64,000 nt of DNA. Origin: Collinsella sp. (GTDB lineage: Bacteria > Actinomycetota > Coriobacteriia > Coriobacteriales > Coriobacteriaceae). The position numbers were made by a program, and so were the translations under genes. How positions within the stretch are numbered: the first letter of the stretch is position 1; each line of letters opens with the position of its first letter. This document shows positions 26,714 to 35,856 of the stretch, piece after piece. The notes under the pieces are model-generated. The model was not told the origin of the DNA, ran no database searches, and saw nothing but the letters and a program-made list of their open reading frames with translations. The stretch spans positions 18,998 through 82,997 of the forward strand of contig JAGZWV010000002.1 of the NCBI GenBank assembly GCA_018378775.1, given 5' to 3'.

Positions 26714-28132
26714 ATGGCCCTCATCACTTCGTACCACGTCCCCAGCCTTTACGTCGAGGACCACAGCATCGACGTCCCCCTTGACTGGCGCGGCCTGGAG
26801 CCGATGCTCCTGGCCGTCGGCAGTACCATGCGCCGCGGCGCTATGCCGGCACCCATCGCCGGCGCGCCCGAGAGCATCAAGCTCTTCTACCGCGTGGTTT
26901 GCGCGCCCGACCGCATCAACGACGATCTGCCGCTGCTCCTGTTTTTGCAGGGCGGCCCCGGCGGCGAGAGCCCACGTCCGCTATCGCCCACAAGCGACGG
27001 CTGGATCGAGGAGGCCGTCAAGCACTTCCGCGTGGTCCTTCCCGACCAGCGCGGCACCGGACGCAGTAGCTGCGTGGACGGACGCACGATCAAGGCACTG
27101 GGTGAGCGCGCGACGGCGGCCGGCTCCGATGCCGCACGCTCGCAGGCGGATTTCCTCAAGCGCCACCTCGCCAGCTCCATCGTGCGCGATTTTGAGTACC
27201 TGCGCCTGGTGGGCTTTGGCGGCAAGCCCTGGGTCACACTCGGGCAGAGCTACGGCGGCTTTTTGACGTTGAGCTATCTGTCGCTCTTCCCCGAGGGCAT
27301 AGCGGCAAGCTTTACCTGCGGCGGCATCCCCCACGTGCCGGCGAGCGCAAGCGAGGTCTACGCGCACACCTTCCCGCGCATGGCCGCCAAGACGCAGCAG
27401 TATTACGACCGCTACCCCGCTGACGTCGACCGCGTGGCAGCCCTGGCCGATGCGCTCGAGGCCCAGAAGCCCGTGCTGCCCGACGGCTCGCCGATGACGG
27501 TCGAGCGCCTACAGCTCATGGGCAGCGACTTTGGCATGAAGCCGAGCTTTGAGCGCATGCATTGGATTATCGATCACGCGTTTGTTACTGGCGACGGTAC
27601 GCTTAGCTGCGGCCCCTCGGTATCCGACAGCTTTTTGATGCGCGCCTTCGAGCGCACCAACACGCGTACAAACCCGCTGTACTGGACGCTGCAGGAGTTT
27701 ATCTACGCCGACGGCGACACCATGCCCATTCGCTGGGCCGCAGCAGAGGAGAAGGCCCATCGTGCCGAGTTCGACACACTCGCGCGCCCGCTCATGTTTA
27801 CCGGCGAGGCCATGTTCCCGTGGATGTTCGAGCAGATGCCCGAGCTCAAGCCCTTCAAGCCCGCCATGGACCTGCTGATGGAAGACACCAGCTGGGACAA
27901 GATCTACGACCCGCAGCGACTGGCGTGCAACGAGGTGCCCCTGCAGGCCGCGGTGTATTTCGACGACATGTACGTGGATTCGGGCCTGCAGCTTGATACG
28001 CTCAGCCGCGTGGGCAACTCGCATGCCTGGGTGACTAACGAGTTCGAGCACGATGGCCTGCACGGCAGCGTGGTGTTCAAGCACCTCTTCAACGAAGCCC
28101 TCAACCGAGGAGACCTGCGCCAGATCTTCTAA
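26714..28132 (+). CDS. Peptidase S33 / proline iminopeptidase-like alpha/beta hydrolase
   Basis: The 472-residue hydrolase has the oxyanion-side QGGPGGESP, the DQRGTGRSS block, and the nucleophile elbow GQSYGG, all typical of the S33 family that cleaves N-terminal proline or similar residues. No signal peptide is seen at ATG 26714, so it should be cytosolic. Its position between proA and proB is suggestive of proline metabolism (peptide-derived proline versus synthesis), but that is inference. The open frame continues upstream to 26633 without resemblance. Confidence 0.85.
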   Translation: MALITSYHVPSLYVEDHSIDVPLDWRGLEPMLLAVGSTMRRGAMPAPIAGAPESIKLFYRVVCAPDRINDDLPLLLFLQGGPGGESPRPLSPTSDGWIEEAVKHFRVVLPDQRGTGRSSCVDGRTIKALGERATAAGSDAARSQADFLKRHLASSIVRDFEYLRLVGFGGKPWVTLGQSYGGFLTLSYLSLFPEGIAASFTCGGIPHVPASASEVYAHTFPRMAAKTQQYYDRYPADVDRVAALADALEAQKPVLPDGSPMTVERLQLMGSDFGMKPSFERMHWIIDHAFVTGDGTLSCGPSVSDSFLMRAFERTNTRTNPLYWTLQEFIYADGDTMPIRWAAAEEKAHRAEFDTLARPLMFTGEAMFPWMFEQMPELKPFKPAMDLLMEDTSWDKIYDPQRLACNEVPLQAAVYFDDMYVDSGLQLDTLSRVGNSHAWVTNEFEHDGLHGSVVFKHLFNEALNRGDLRQIF

Positions 28133-28151
28133 CAAAAGAGACTCACCACCT

Positions 28152-28183
28152 GCCGGCACATAAGGAACGTCCCCAAGTGCCGA
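28152..28183. repeat. GCCGGCACATAAGGAACGTCC hairpin, copy 1
   Basis: GGCACATAAGGA and TCCCCAAGTGCC pair with a few mismatches around ACG. Nearly the same 31 bases occur at 41000-41030. Confidence 0.7.
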
Positions 28184-28215
28184 GAACAGCAACATTGCAG
28201 GAAGAGGACGGAAAG

Positions 28216-28318
28216 CGAAAACGCCCCTAAGCGAGCAAGGTGACGTGAAAGAGGAGGGCATTGACCTTTTGGTCATGCCCGACGATTGAACGTCAGATTG
28301 CCGCTTAGGGGCGTTTGC
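28216..28318. repeat. Nested 100-bp palindrome between peptidase and proB
   Basis: The outer arms AAACGCCCCTAAGCG (28218-28232) and CGCTTAGGGGCGTTT (28302-28316) are perfect. Inside are TGACGT/ACGTCA and GGGCAT-TGACC-TTTT-GGTC-ATGCCC, so the whole block folds into one branched structure. It lies between convergent genes and may end both transcripts, be a small RNA, or be a miniature mobile element. Confidence 0.75.
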
Positions 28319-28330
28319 AGCGTCAATTGG

Positions 28331-29458
28331 TTAAGCGAAGACGATTAGGTTATCCCTGTGTATCGCCGGCTTCTCGGCCAGGTCTGCCAGCAGGCGGTTG
28401 CTGGCAATCTGGTCTTGGCGGCGACCGGCAGCAAGTTCCAGCACGTCCGAATCGGCTTCGGCGATACCGCGGGCGACAACCATGCCGCTCGGGTCGCACA
28501 CGTCGAGCACATCGCCCTCGGCAAACTGGCCATCGACCTCGCGAATACCCACCGCAAGCAGGGAAGAGCCACGGCTGACCAGCGCCTTCGCAGCACCGTC
28601 ATCAACCGTCACCGAGCCGTGGGCCTTGTCGCCCAGCGCGATCCACAGTTTGCGGGGTGCGATGTCCAGGCGCTCCGCCGGCGGATCGAACAGGGTTCCC
28701 ACGCTCTCGCCGCGGGCGAGACGCACGAGGGCATCGGGCTCCTCGCCCGAGCAAATCACGCTCTGAATGCCCGCCGTCATCAGGATGCGGCTCGCGCGAA
28801 TCTTGGTGATCATGCCGCCCGTACCCACCGAGGTCGAAGAATCACCCGCCGAGGCGATGATCTTGGCATCGATCTTATGCACGACCGGGACAAACTCGGC
28901 CGTCGGATCCTCGTGCGGATTGGCGGTGTAGAGGCCGTCGATGTCGGACAGCGTCACGCACAGGTCGGCGGAAACCAGGCAGCTCACGAGCGCCGCCAGC
29001 GTGTCGTTGTCGCCAAACTTGATCTCGTCGACGGTAACGGTGTCGTTCTCGTTGACGACCGGCACCACGCCCAGCTCCACCAGACGCAGTAGGGCGTCGC
29101 GCGCGTGCAGGTAGGACGTGCGACGCGCCGTGTCGTGACGCGTGAGCAGCACGAGCGAGGTGAGCAGGTCGCGCGCATGGAACTCCTCGTCGTAGGCCGA
29201 CGAGATGATGCACTGACCAGCCGAGGCGCAGGCCTGCAGGCTCGGAAGGTCGCCGACCGGCTTGCGGTCGAAGCCCAACACGGGATAGCCACAGGCGATA
29301 GCGCCCGAGCTCACCACGACCAGACGCCAGCCGAGCTTGCGCAGCGCTGCGGCTTGATCGGCAAGTCCGCCGATAAAGGCGCGGTTGACCTTGCCATCGG
29401 CGCCCACCACCGTGGACGAACCGATCTTTACCACCATCGTTTTATAAGAAGTCGTCAT
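28331..29458 (-). CDS. proB: Glutamate 5-kinase with PUA domain
   Basis: The 375-residue kinase makes gamma-glutamyl phosphate, the first step of proline synthesis. The amino-acid kinase domain (residues 1-260) begins with VVKIGSSTVVG and has VVNENDTVTVDEIKFGDNDTLAALV and GTGGMITKI. The last 110 residues are the PUA domain found in full-length ProB. It should be feedback-inhibited by proline, as the family is. The proA gene is not adjacent. Confidence 0.96.
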   Translation of the reverse strand: MTTSYKTMVVKIGSSTVVGADGKVNRAFIGGLADQAAALRKLGWRLVVVSSGAIACGYPVLGFDRKPVGDLPSLQACASAGQCIISSAYDEEFHARDLLTSLVLLTRHDTARRTSYLHARDALLRLVELGVVPVVNENDTVTVDEIKFGDNDTLAALVSCLVSADLCVTLSDIDGLYTANPHEDPTAEFVPVVHKIDAKIIASAGDSSTSVGTGGMITKIRASRILMTAGIQSVICSGEEPDALVRLARGESVGTLFDPPAERLDIAPRKLWIALGDKAHGSVTVDDGAAKALVSRGSSLLAVGIREVDGQFAEGDVLDVCDPSGMVVARGIAEADSDVLELAAGRRQDQIASNRLLADLAEKPAIHRDNLIVFA

Positions 29459-29537
29459 ACGTCAAACCAATCAACTGTTCAGCGAACGGCCGAGCTGGCA
29501 GCCAAGGGAGCGTGACTCGCCCCTACCGTCCAAGGAA

Positions 29538-31043
29538 TCATTTTGCCCAGGGAAAAGCCGAGGCCGCGGCCATGTTCTTGCGCACGAGCTCGTCGCGCAC
29601 CTGAGCCAGGCCCTGCTCCATGCCCACCACATAGGTCTGCGGGTACAGGAAGCGCTTGAAAGCTGCGTCCAGATGATCGAGCGCCCAAACACAGCGCTCG
29701 CGCGCGTCCTGGATGCTCTCACGCGGAGCCACTGCGCTGCCATCGCGCACGATCGGCACCAGCAGCTCGCGATACTCAAGCTCCGACACGTCGGTCACCA
29801 GGGCGGCATCATTCACGGCCACGAGGGTATTGCCGCGCGCGGCGCCCTCCCCCACCAGATGGTCCTCGTCGTAGATCATGTCGCAGACCGGGCCGCCAAA
29901 GCCGTCGTAATAACGGCGCACGCGCTGCACGCCCGGGATCGTGCGCTTGTAGGGCTGCTCGGAGAGCTTGACCACCGGCGTCCACGGGTCGGCCTCGCTC
30001 GCACGGCGGGCGGAAAGCTTGTACACGCCGCCCAGCGCCGGCTGGTCGTAGCAGGTCGCGAGCTTGGTGCCCACGCCAAAGCTATCGATGGGCGCGCCCT
30101 GGTCGAGCAGCGACTGAATCGTGTACTCATCCAGATCGTTAGAAACCGAGATCCCCACATAGGGCAGGCCCTCGGCATCGAAACGACCGCGGACATACTT
30201 GGAGAGCTTGGCGAGGTCGCCCGAGTCAATGCGAATAGCCGACAGGCGCTCGCCCGCCGCCTCCATCTCCTTGGCAACCGTAATGGCATGCTCGCAGCCC
30301 TCGCGCACATCGTAGGTGTCGATGAGCAGCGTGCAGTTCTTGGGGCTCGACTTGGCAAAGGCGCGGAAGGCCTCGAGCTCGGAATCGAAGCTCATCACCC
30401 AGCTGTGCGCATGCGTGCCAAAGACGGGAATACCGTAGCGGCGGCCGGCGAGCACATTGGACGTAGAGGAGCAGCCGGCGACGTAGCTCGCGCGCGCGAC
30501 GGCCAGGCCGCCATCGGGACCCTGGGCTCGGCGCAGGCCAAACTCGGCCACGGGACGACCGTCCGCCGCCAGCACCACTCGCGCCGTCTTGGTGGCGACA
30601 AGTGTCTGGAACCCGACGATGTTGAGCAGCGCCGTCTCGAGCAGCTGGCACTCCAGCGCCGGACCGGTAACACGCACCATGGGCTCGCGCGGAAAAACAA
30701 GCTCGCCCTCGGGCACGGCATCAATGTTCACGTGTGCGCGGAAGTTGCGCAGGTAGTCGAGGAATGCGGACTTGAACATCGCGCCGCCGGCCGGGGCCTG
30801 GAGCGAGGCGAGGTAGTCGATATCCTCGGGCGTAAAGCGCAGATTCTCGACTAGCTCGGGCAGCTCGGCGGTGCCGCACATGACGGCATAGGCGCTGCCA
30901 AAGGGATGGTCGCGGTAAAACGCGGTAAAACAACCCTGCTCATTGGCCTTGCCGCTCTCCCACAGGCCCTGGGCCATAGTGAGTTCGTACAGATCGGTGA
31001 GCATTGCGATGTCGGTGGGATGAGAGATATCGGTCAAAGCCAT
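29538..31043 (-). CDS. pncB: Nicotinate phosphoribosyltransferase
   Basis: The 501-residue enzyme converts nicotinate and PRPP to nicotinate mononucleotide for NAD salvage. Landmarks are the N-terminal LTDLYELTMAQ, FYRDHPFGSAYAV, the central FGLRRAQGPDGGL, GTHAHSWVMSF and IRIDSGDLAKLSK. ATG at 31043 follows GAAAGGT; the frame stays open upstream but with random composition. It precedes proB by 79 bp on the same strand and could be cotranscribed with it. Confidence 0.94.
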   Translation of the reverse strand: MALTDISHPTDIAMLTDLYELTMAQGLWESGKANEQGCFTAFYRDHPFGSAYAVMCGTAELPELVENLRFTPEDIDYLASLQAPAGGAMFKSAFLDYLRNFRAHVNIDAVPEGELVFPREPMVRVTGPALECQLLETALLNIVGFQTLVATKTARVVLAADGRPVAEFGLRRAQGPDGGLAVARASYVAGCSSTSNVLAGRRYGIPVFGTHAHSWVMSFDSELEAFRAFAKSSPKNCTLLIDTYDVREGCEHAITVAKEMEAAGERLSAIRIDSGDLAKLSKYVRGRFDAEGLPYVGISVSNDLDEYTIQSLLDQGAPIDSFGVGTKLATCYDQPALGGVYKLSARRASEADPWTPVVKLSEQPYKRTIPGVQRVRRYYDGFGGPVCDMIYDEDHLVGEGAARGNTLVAVNDAALVTDVSELEYRELLVPIVRDGSAVAPRESIQDARERCVWALDHLDAAFKRFLYPQTYVVGMEQGLAQVRDELVRKNMAAASAFPWAK

Positions 31044-31125
31044 GGGGCGACCTTTCGGATGCGTTGTGCAGAAGTTGAGGGTTGGACGAGGAGGACGTGC
31101 GGGCATGGAGCCCGGCGCGAACAGG

Positions 31126-31584
31126 TTAGTGCAGGCCCATGCTGCCCGTGATCGTGTAGACCATAAAGACGATAAACGCGATGAGGGCGAGCACGATGAT
31201 GATTTTTTGAGCCGGAGCCATGCCGGGGATCTCATTCTCGCCCGTAGGCTCCTTGGAGGTGACCATGCGCTGGGCAAAGGTCATCTCGTCACGGCTCGGT
31301 TTGGGCTCGACGGGCTTGGGATGAGCCACCATTTTAGGTTGAGGTTTGGATGCGGCAGGCGAAGGCTTCGCGGCGGCGGGCTTGGGTGCGGGCACGGGCC
31401 TGCGCTCGAATGCGGCATTCGCGGCGGCCTCCTCGGCCTTTGCACGCTCGGCACGCAGGGCAGCCAGCTCCTCACGCTCGCGACGGGCCTCTTCCTGAGC
31501 CTCGCGGCGGGCCTTCTCGGCGCGGAGCTCTTCCAACTCAGCGCGCTCCTCGTCGGACAGTGGTTGGGACTCAAGCTCGGCCAT
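31126..31584 (-). CDS. Small coiled-coil protein with a C-terminal membrane anchor
   Basis: The 152-residue protein is not recognised. Residues 5-65 are almost all Glu, Arg, Ala and Leu in heptads (a charged coiled coil). A Pro/Ala/Lys-rich linker follows (70-105). Residues about 128-148 are a hydrophobic helix near the very C terminus (KIIIVLALIAFIVFMVYTI), as in tail-anchored proteins, so the coil should face the cytosol. GAAAGGG precedes the ATG. It lies between pncB and tRNA-Ala on the same strand. Confidence 0.7.
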   Translation of the reverse strand: MAELESQPLSDEERAELEELRAEKARREAQEEARREREELAALRAERAKAEEAAANAAFERRPVPAPKPAAAKPSPAASKPQPKMVAHPKPVEPKPSRDEMTFAQRMVTSKEPTGENEIPGMAPAQKIIIVLALIAFIVFMVYTITGSMGLH

Positions 31585-31603
31585 GGTGCAGCCCTTTCTT
31601 TTT

Positions 31604-31635
31604 AAAAAAAGCCGCCGACACAGTGTCAGCGGCTT
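31604..31635 (-). terminator. tRNA-Ala terminator
   Basis: On the minus strand AAGCCGCTGACAC and GTGTCGGCGGCTT pair around a single base and run into seven T. Confidence 0.88.
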
Positions 31636-31649
31636 ATCAAATCCAAGGG

Positions 31650-31722
31650 TGGAGACGAAGGGAGTCGAACCCTCGGCCTCTGCCATGCGACGGCAGCGCT
31701 CTCCCAACTGAGCTACGTCCCC
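31650..31722 (-). tRNA. tRNA-Ala (CGC)
   Basis: The cloverleaf starts GGGGACGTAGCTCAG, with anticodon loop GTCGCAT (anticodon CGC, reading GCG) on a CTGCC/GGCAG stem. The G3-U70 pair that marks alanine tRNAs is present (GGGGACG/CGTCTCC). CCA is not encoded. Confidence 0.94.
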
Positions 31723-31826
31723 AAGACAAGTTGATATTTTACCTACGGCTCGCCAACTGTCAACGCCCAATAACCAGTCTTTTTGGAGCGCAGCTATTTT
31801 GGCAACTTTTCGAACAGGCAATCCTC

Positions 31827-31864
31827 TCGATGATTTTTTAATCCCGTCCCAGAAAAATCATCGA
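31827..31864. repeat. AATCCCGTCCCAGA hairpin, copy 1
   Basis: TCGATGATTTTT (31827-31838) and AAAAATCATCGA (31853-31864) are perfect 12-bp arms around TAATCCCGTCCCAG. The core recurs at 42926-42955. Both copies lie just beyond the 3' end of a minus-strand gene. Confidence 0.75.
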
Positions 31865-31872
31865 CGAACGCA

Positions 31873-32811
31873 CTACTTTGCGCTGGTAAGAACACCGGTG
31901 GTGTCGAAGGCCGGGGTGAAGCTCTCGTCTACCGCGCCGCCCTCTTGCCAGAACATCGTCGTAAAGCCCAGGTCGTCGGCATGGTCGAGCACCTGCTCGT
32001 ACTCCTCGCGCGTCACGGCGCGTGCCAGGTCGCCGCTCTGCTCGCGCATGAGCGCATTGGGCGTGTACTGGTTCATGACCGAGATCGGCACGTCACCCAC
32101 CGTCTGCCACACCAGATCTAGCACGCGGCACGAGTCATCCGCATGCCCCGGCAGCACCAGGTGACGCACGATGATGCCGCGCTTCATGAGCCCGCCCTCA
32201 TCCACCAGCTCTCCCCCGCGGCGATCGATTTCACGCGCCATCTGGGCCAGACCCGACACGGCCACGCGCGGGTAGTCCTTAATATGAGAAAGCGACTGCG
32301 CAAGCCCGGCATCGGCATATTTAAAGTCGGTGAGCCACACATCGACCAGGTCGCCCAGCGCCGCCACGGCACTCGCACGCTCGTAACCACTCGTGTTGTA
32401 GACGATCGGGATGACCAGCCCGCGCGCCCGTGCCGCGGCAATCGCGGCAGGCAACAGGTGCGCATAGTGCGTCGCCGTCACCAAATTGATGTTGTTAGCA
32501 CCCTGGTCCTGCAGTTCCAGCATAATCTCGACCAGGCGCTCAGGCGAAATCTCAAGGCCAAAATTGCCGGTCGAGATCTCGTGGTTCTGGCAGTAGATAC
32601 ATTTGAGCGAGCAGCCGCTAAAGAAGATCGTGCCCGAACCGGCCTCGCCCGAGATAGGCGGTTCCTCCCACATATGAAGCGCGGCGCGGGCCACCTTGAG
32701 CGTGTCGTTAGCACCGCAGACGCCGTGCGCGCCCTCATCGCGCGCCGCACCGCAACGGCGCGGACACAAATGGCAGGCGGGCGAAAAAAGTTCGGTCAAC
32801 GACGTCGGCAT
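31873..32811 (-). CDS. Radical SAM protein, pyruvate formate-lyase activating enzyme-like
   Basis: The 312-residue protein has the radical SAM cluster motif C-x3-C-x2-C as CSLKCIYC at about residues 67-74 and an N-terminal C-x2-C-x3-C cluster (CHLCPRRC) that probably binds zinc or a second Fe-S cluster. It resembles stand-alone PflA-like proteins rather than true PFL activases, and no glycyl-radical enzyme lies nearby, so the target is unknown. ATG at 32811 is chosen with GGAG nine bases before it; a TTG 15 bases upstream is the alternative. Confidence 0.85.
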   Translation of the reverse strand: MPTSLTELFSPACHLCPRRCGAARDEGAHGVCGANDTLKVARAALHMWEEPPISGEAGSGTIFFSGCSLKCIYCQNHEISTGNFGLEISPERLVEIMLELQDQGANNINLVTATHYAHLLPAAIAAARARGLVIPIVYNTSGYERASAVAALGDLVDVWLTDFKYADAGLAQSLSHIKDYPRVAVSGLAQMAREIDRRGGELVDEGGLMKRGIIVRHLVLPGHADDSCRVLDLVWQTVGDVPISVMNQYTPNALMREQSGDLARAVTREEYEQVLDHADDLGFTTMFWQEGGAVDESFTPAFDTTGVLTSAK

Positions 32812-32948
32812 AAAACCATGCTCCAAAACAACGATTCAGCAGCTCAAACGTAAAGGGATCAATCCCACAGACGGCTCGAGCCCAAGGCGCCGTAATCGTC
32901 CGACACGATTTTTGTAATGTCAAGACTGGAATCGATAAAGTGCCGCTT

Positions 32949-32954
32949 TATGAT
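32949..32954 (+). promoter_or_regulatory. -10 element of the 6S-like RNA
   Basis: TATGAT sits seven bases before the presumed RNA start; no good -35 is seen. Confidence 0.45.
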
Positions 32955-32960
32955 GTAGGT

Positions 32961-33130
32961 ATTCCGCCCCCCGCGGAGCAACTGGGTGAACCGTCGCGTT
33001 TATTTAGGGAGCCCACACAGTCGTACCTAGTACAGGTATCCTTCGTTGTTAAGGACGCTGGAACAGTCGATGAGGGCACCCACCTGTTTTAGGTGGGTTC
33101 ATTTTCGTAACGTGGGGGGTGGTTTTCTTT
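32961..33130 (+). ncRNA. ssrS: 6S-like regulatory RNA
   Basis: The region folds as one long rod. The closing stem is CCGCCCCCCGCG (32964-32975) with CGTGGGGGGTGG (33111-33122), 12 pairs including two G-U. Inside, GGGTGAACC begins the 5' half, and the 3' half has GGGCACCCACCT-GTTTT-AGGTGGGTTC, which matches the terminal helix typical of 6S RNA. An AGGGAGCCCAC segment lies opposite a large open central region. T-rich sequence follows the closing stem. 6S RNA imitates an open promoter and sequesters the housekeeping RNA polymerase. Length (about 165) fits. It fills most of the 525-bp gap between the radical SAM and WecA-like genes; the remaining 33131-33336 shows nothing clear. Confidence 0.72.
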
Positions 33131-33336
33131 TGCCGAAAATCACCATTACAGTCCATATGGATCCCCGCCGGCATCCCGACAAGCCATCGACAACATCCCA
33201 ATATCTGGTAAGCGCGTGATTATCGCTGCGTGCAATTACATGCACCCCCCTTGGTCGAGTATTATGGTTCGGCTATGCCCTTTGCGCATGGCGTTCTTCT
33301 GACCTTTTCCTTCGACGCTTGGCGGTTTTTAGATTC

Positions 33337-34536
33337 ATGGCTTCATCCCCGAGCTACATACCGTACCTATGCGTGGCAGCGGCGGCCTTTATCACGACCT
33401 TCCTTGCGGTGCCCCTGGTCAAGCGCCTGGCAATCAAGCTCGACGCCGTCGACTATCCTTCCAAGCGCCGCATCAACACTAAACCCATCCCGCGCATGGG
33501 CGGCACGGCGGTCTTTTTGGGCCTCGTCGTCGCCTGCATTGTGCAGATCCTAGGCACCTGGTACCTGGGCTGGCCGCCCGTTTTGGTGCCTCATCCCCTC
33601 TTGCACATCAGCTACCCCATACTGGCGCTTTCTTTTACCGTCATCTTTGCGACCGGCGCAATCGATGACGTCTACCAGCTCAAGCCCAAGCAAAAGCTGG
33701 CCGGCCAGGTCCTCGCCGCGCTCATCGCCTGCGTGGGCGGCCTGCGCATCGGCGTCATCGTCAACCCGTTTGCCCCTGGCGAGATCATGCTTGGCTGGCT
33801 CGCCTACCCCATCACCGTGATCTACCTGGTGGCGTTCACCAACATCATCAACCTCATCGACGGCCTCGACGGCCTGGCCACGGGCATTTGCGGCATCGCA
33901 TCGTTCACCATGTTCACGATGGCCATGCTTTCGGGCCGTATCGACGCCGCCGCGCTCTCCATCGCGCTCTTTGGCTCGTGCGTGGCTTTTCTGCATTACA
34001 ACTTCAACCCTGCGAGCATCTTCTTGGGCGACTCGGGGTCGCTGCTGTTGGGCTTCGCTTTGGGCTCCATCTCGCTGCTCAACGTGAGCCGCACCGCCGC
34101 GCTCACCTCACTCATCATCCCGCTCATCGTGGCAGGCGTGCCCATCATCGACACGTTCAGCGCCATCGTGCGCCGCAAGCGCGCCCACATTAGCATCGGA
34201 CAGGCCGACAAGGGCCACATCCACCACCGCCTCATTCAGGAGGGTTACAACCAAAAGCAGGCCGTGCTGCTCATCTACGCCTGGTGCATCATGCTTTCGG
34301 CCGGCGCCGCCGCGATCAATCAGGTCGAGGTGCCCACGCGCGTGCTCATCTTTGTCGTGCTCGCCATTGGCTCGGCGGCCTTCGCCAAGCACCTGCACCT
34401 GTTTGAGCCTGTCTTGCGCCACCATTACAACAAGCGCACACACGAGGACGAGCTGGTAACCCCCGACGACCCCGCCTTTAAACAGGAGGAGCAGGCAGCC
34501 GAGGAGCGCAAGGAGGAGCGCCACCACAGGCGCTAG
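33337..34536 (+). CDS. WecA/TagO-type undecaprenyl-phosphate sugar-1-phosphate transferase
   Basis: The 399-residue integral membrane enzyme belongs to the MraY/WecA family, with about ten hydrophobic helices. Catalytic landmarks are IPRMGG, the Asp pair in GAIDDVYQLKPKQKL, NIINLIDGLDGLATG, and the cytosolic HIHHRL loop specific to WecA/TagO. It would load a sugar-phosphate (GlcNAc-1-P in the family) onto undecaprenyl phosphate to start a wall or surface polymer. A charged 35-residue C-terminal tail is added. The start is uncertain: ATG 33337 has no strong ribosome-binding site, and TTG 33319 is possible. Confidence 0.88.
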   Translation: MASSPSYIPYLCVAAAAFITTFLAVPLVKRLAIKLDAVDYPSKRRINTKPIPRMGGTAVFLGLVVACIVQILGTWYLGWPPVLVPHPLLHISYPILALSFTVIFATGAIDDVYQLKPKQKLAGQVLAALIACVGGLRIGVIVNPFAPGEIMLGWLAYPITVIYLVAFTNIINLIDGLDGLATGICGIASFTMFTMAMLSGRIDAAALSIALFGSCVAFLHYNFNPASIFLGDSGSLLLGFALGSISLLNVSRTAALTSLIIPLIVAGVPIIDTFSAIVRRKRAHISIGQADKGHIHHRLIQEGYNQKQAVLLIYAWCIMLSAGAAAINQVEVPTRVLIFVVLAIGSAAFAKHLHLFEPVLRHHYNKRTHEDELVTPDDPAFKQEEQAAEERKEERHHRR

Positions 34537-34696
34537 GTTTTATTGACGAGAAAGTGGCTCTTTGCTGCTGGCCGCTCGCGACCGCGTCGCGACCGCCGCA
34601 TAGCCCTCGCTCTACCGGCACCTCGCCCACTTACGCCCCACCCCTTTCAATAAACGCGTTATCATCTTCACCAATACGCATACGTTAGGAGCAATC

Positions 34697-35746
34697 ATGC
34701 CAAACGAGAACAGCTACGAAGTCGCGCTGCAAAAGAGCAACGCCATTCGCGAGGGCCTGGCCAAGACGCCCGAGAAGTTCACCATGCTTACCGGCGACCG
34801 CCCCACCGGCCGTCTGCACCTGGGTCACTACTTTGGCACCCTCAAGGGCCGCGTGGAGCTGCAGAACATGGGCGCCAGGACCAACATACTCATCGCCGAC
34901 TACCAGGTCATCACCGACCGCGACACGACCGAGCACATCCAGGACAACGTGTACAACATGGTCATGGACTACCTTGCCTGCGGTATCGACCCCGACAAGA
35001 CCATGATCTACGCGCACTCCGCCGTGCCCGCAGCAAACCAGCTCATGCTGCCGTTCCTGTCGCTGGTGTCCGAGGCCGAGCTGGCGCGCAACCCCACGGT
35101 CAAGGCCGAAATGGAGGCCTCGGGCCACGAGCTCACCGGCCTTCTGCTCACCTACCCGGTGCACCAGGCCTGCGACATCCTGTTCTGCAAGGGCAACGTG
35201 GTGCCCGTCGGTCGCGACCAGCTACCGCACATCGAGCTTACCCGCACCATCGCCCGCCGCTTTAACAACCGCTACGGCAAGGTGTTCCCCGAGGTCGATG
35301 CGCTGCTGTCCGAGACCCCGCTGCTGCCGGGCCTGGACGGTCGCAAGATGAGCAAGAGCTATGGCAACGCCATCAATATTTCGATGACCGCCGAGGAGAC
35401 GGCCAAACGCATCAAGAAGAGCCAGACCGACTCCGAGCGCATGATCACATTCGATCCCGAGAACCGCCCCGGCGTGTCTGGCCTGCTTTCGACAGCCGCC
35501 ATCTGCACCGGTCGCTCCGAGGTCGAGATTGCCGAGGAGATTGGCATGGGCGGCTCCGGCCAGCTCAAGAAGTACGTGACCGAGGCCGTCAACGAGTACT
35601 TCGCACCGATCCGCGAGCGTCGCCAGCGCTACGAGAACGATCTGGACTATGTGAAGGACGTCCTGCACGAGGGCAACCGTCGCGCCAACGAGATCGCCGA
35701 TCAGACCCTGGCAGAGGTTCAGGACGCCATGGGCATGGTGTACTAG
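34697..35746 (+). CDS. trpS: Tryptophanyl-tRNA synthetase
   Basis: The 349-residue class I synthetase charges tRNA-Trp. The HIGH-type motif is in DRPTGRLHLGHYFG and KMSKS is exact in GRKMSKSYGN. The CDILFCKGNVVPVGRDQLPHIE block is typical. Length is normal for bacterial TrpRS. TTAGGAGCAATC precedes ATG. It is a single gene ending in a clear terminator. Confidence 0.96.
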   Translation: MPNENSYEVALQKSNAIREGLAKTPEKFTMLTGDRPTGRLHLGHYFGTLKGRVELQNMGARTNILIADYQVITDRDTTEHIQDNVYNMVMDYLACGIDPDKTMIYAHSAVPAANQLMLPFLSLVSEAELARNPTVKAEMEASGHELTGLLLTYPVHQACDILFCKGNVVPVGRDQLPHIELTRTIARRFNNRYGKVFPEVDALLSETPLLPGLDGRKMSKSYGNAINISMTAEETAKRIKKSQTDSERMITFDPENRPGVSGLLSTAAICTGRSEVEIAEEIGMGGSGQLKKYVTEAVNEYFAPIRERRQRYENDLDYVKDVLHEGNRRANEIADQTLAEVQDAMGMVY

Positions 35747-35781
35747 ACCGATTTGCTGGCTTGAGCTTTCGATTGCTTTAG

Positions 35782-35808
35782 GGCGGGCGCTACGACGTCC
35801 GCCTTTTT
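35782..35808 (+). terminator. trpS terminator
   Basis: GGCGGGCG pairs with CGTCCGCC (one G-U) around CTACGA, followed by five T. Confidence 0.85.
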
Positions 35809-35856
35809 CGGAGCCGGACTGCTTCGGCTCCGCCCATTGCACTCCCCCGATAAACA

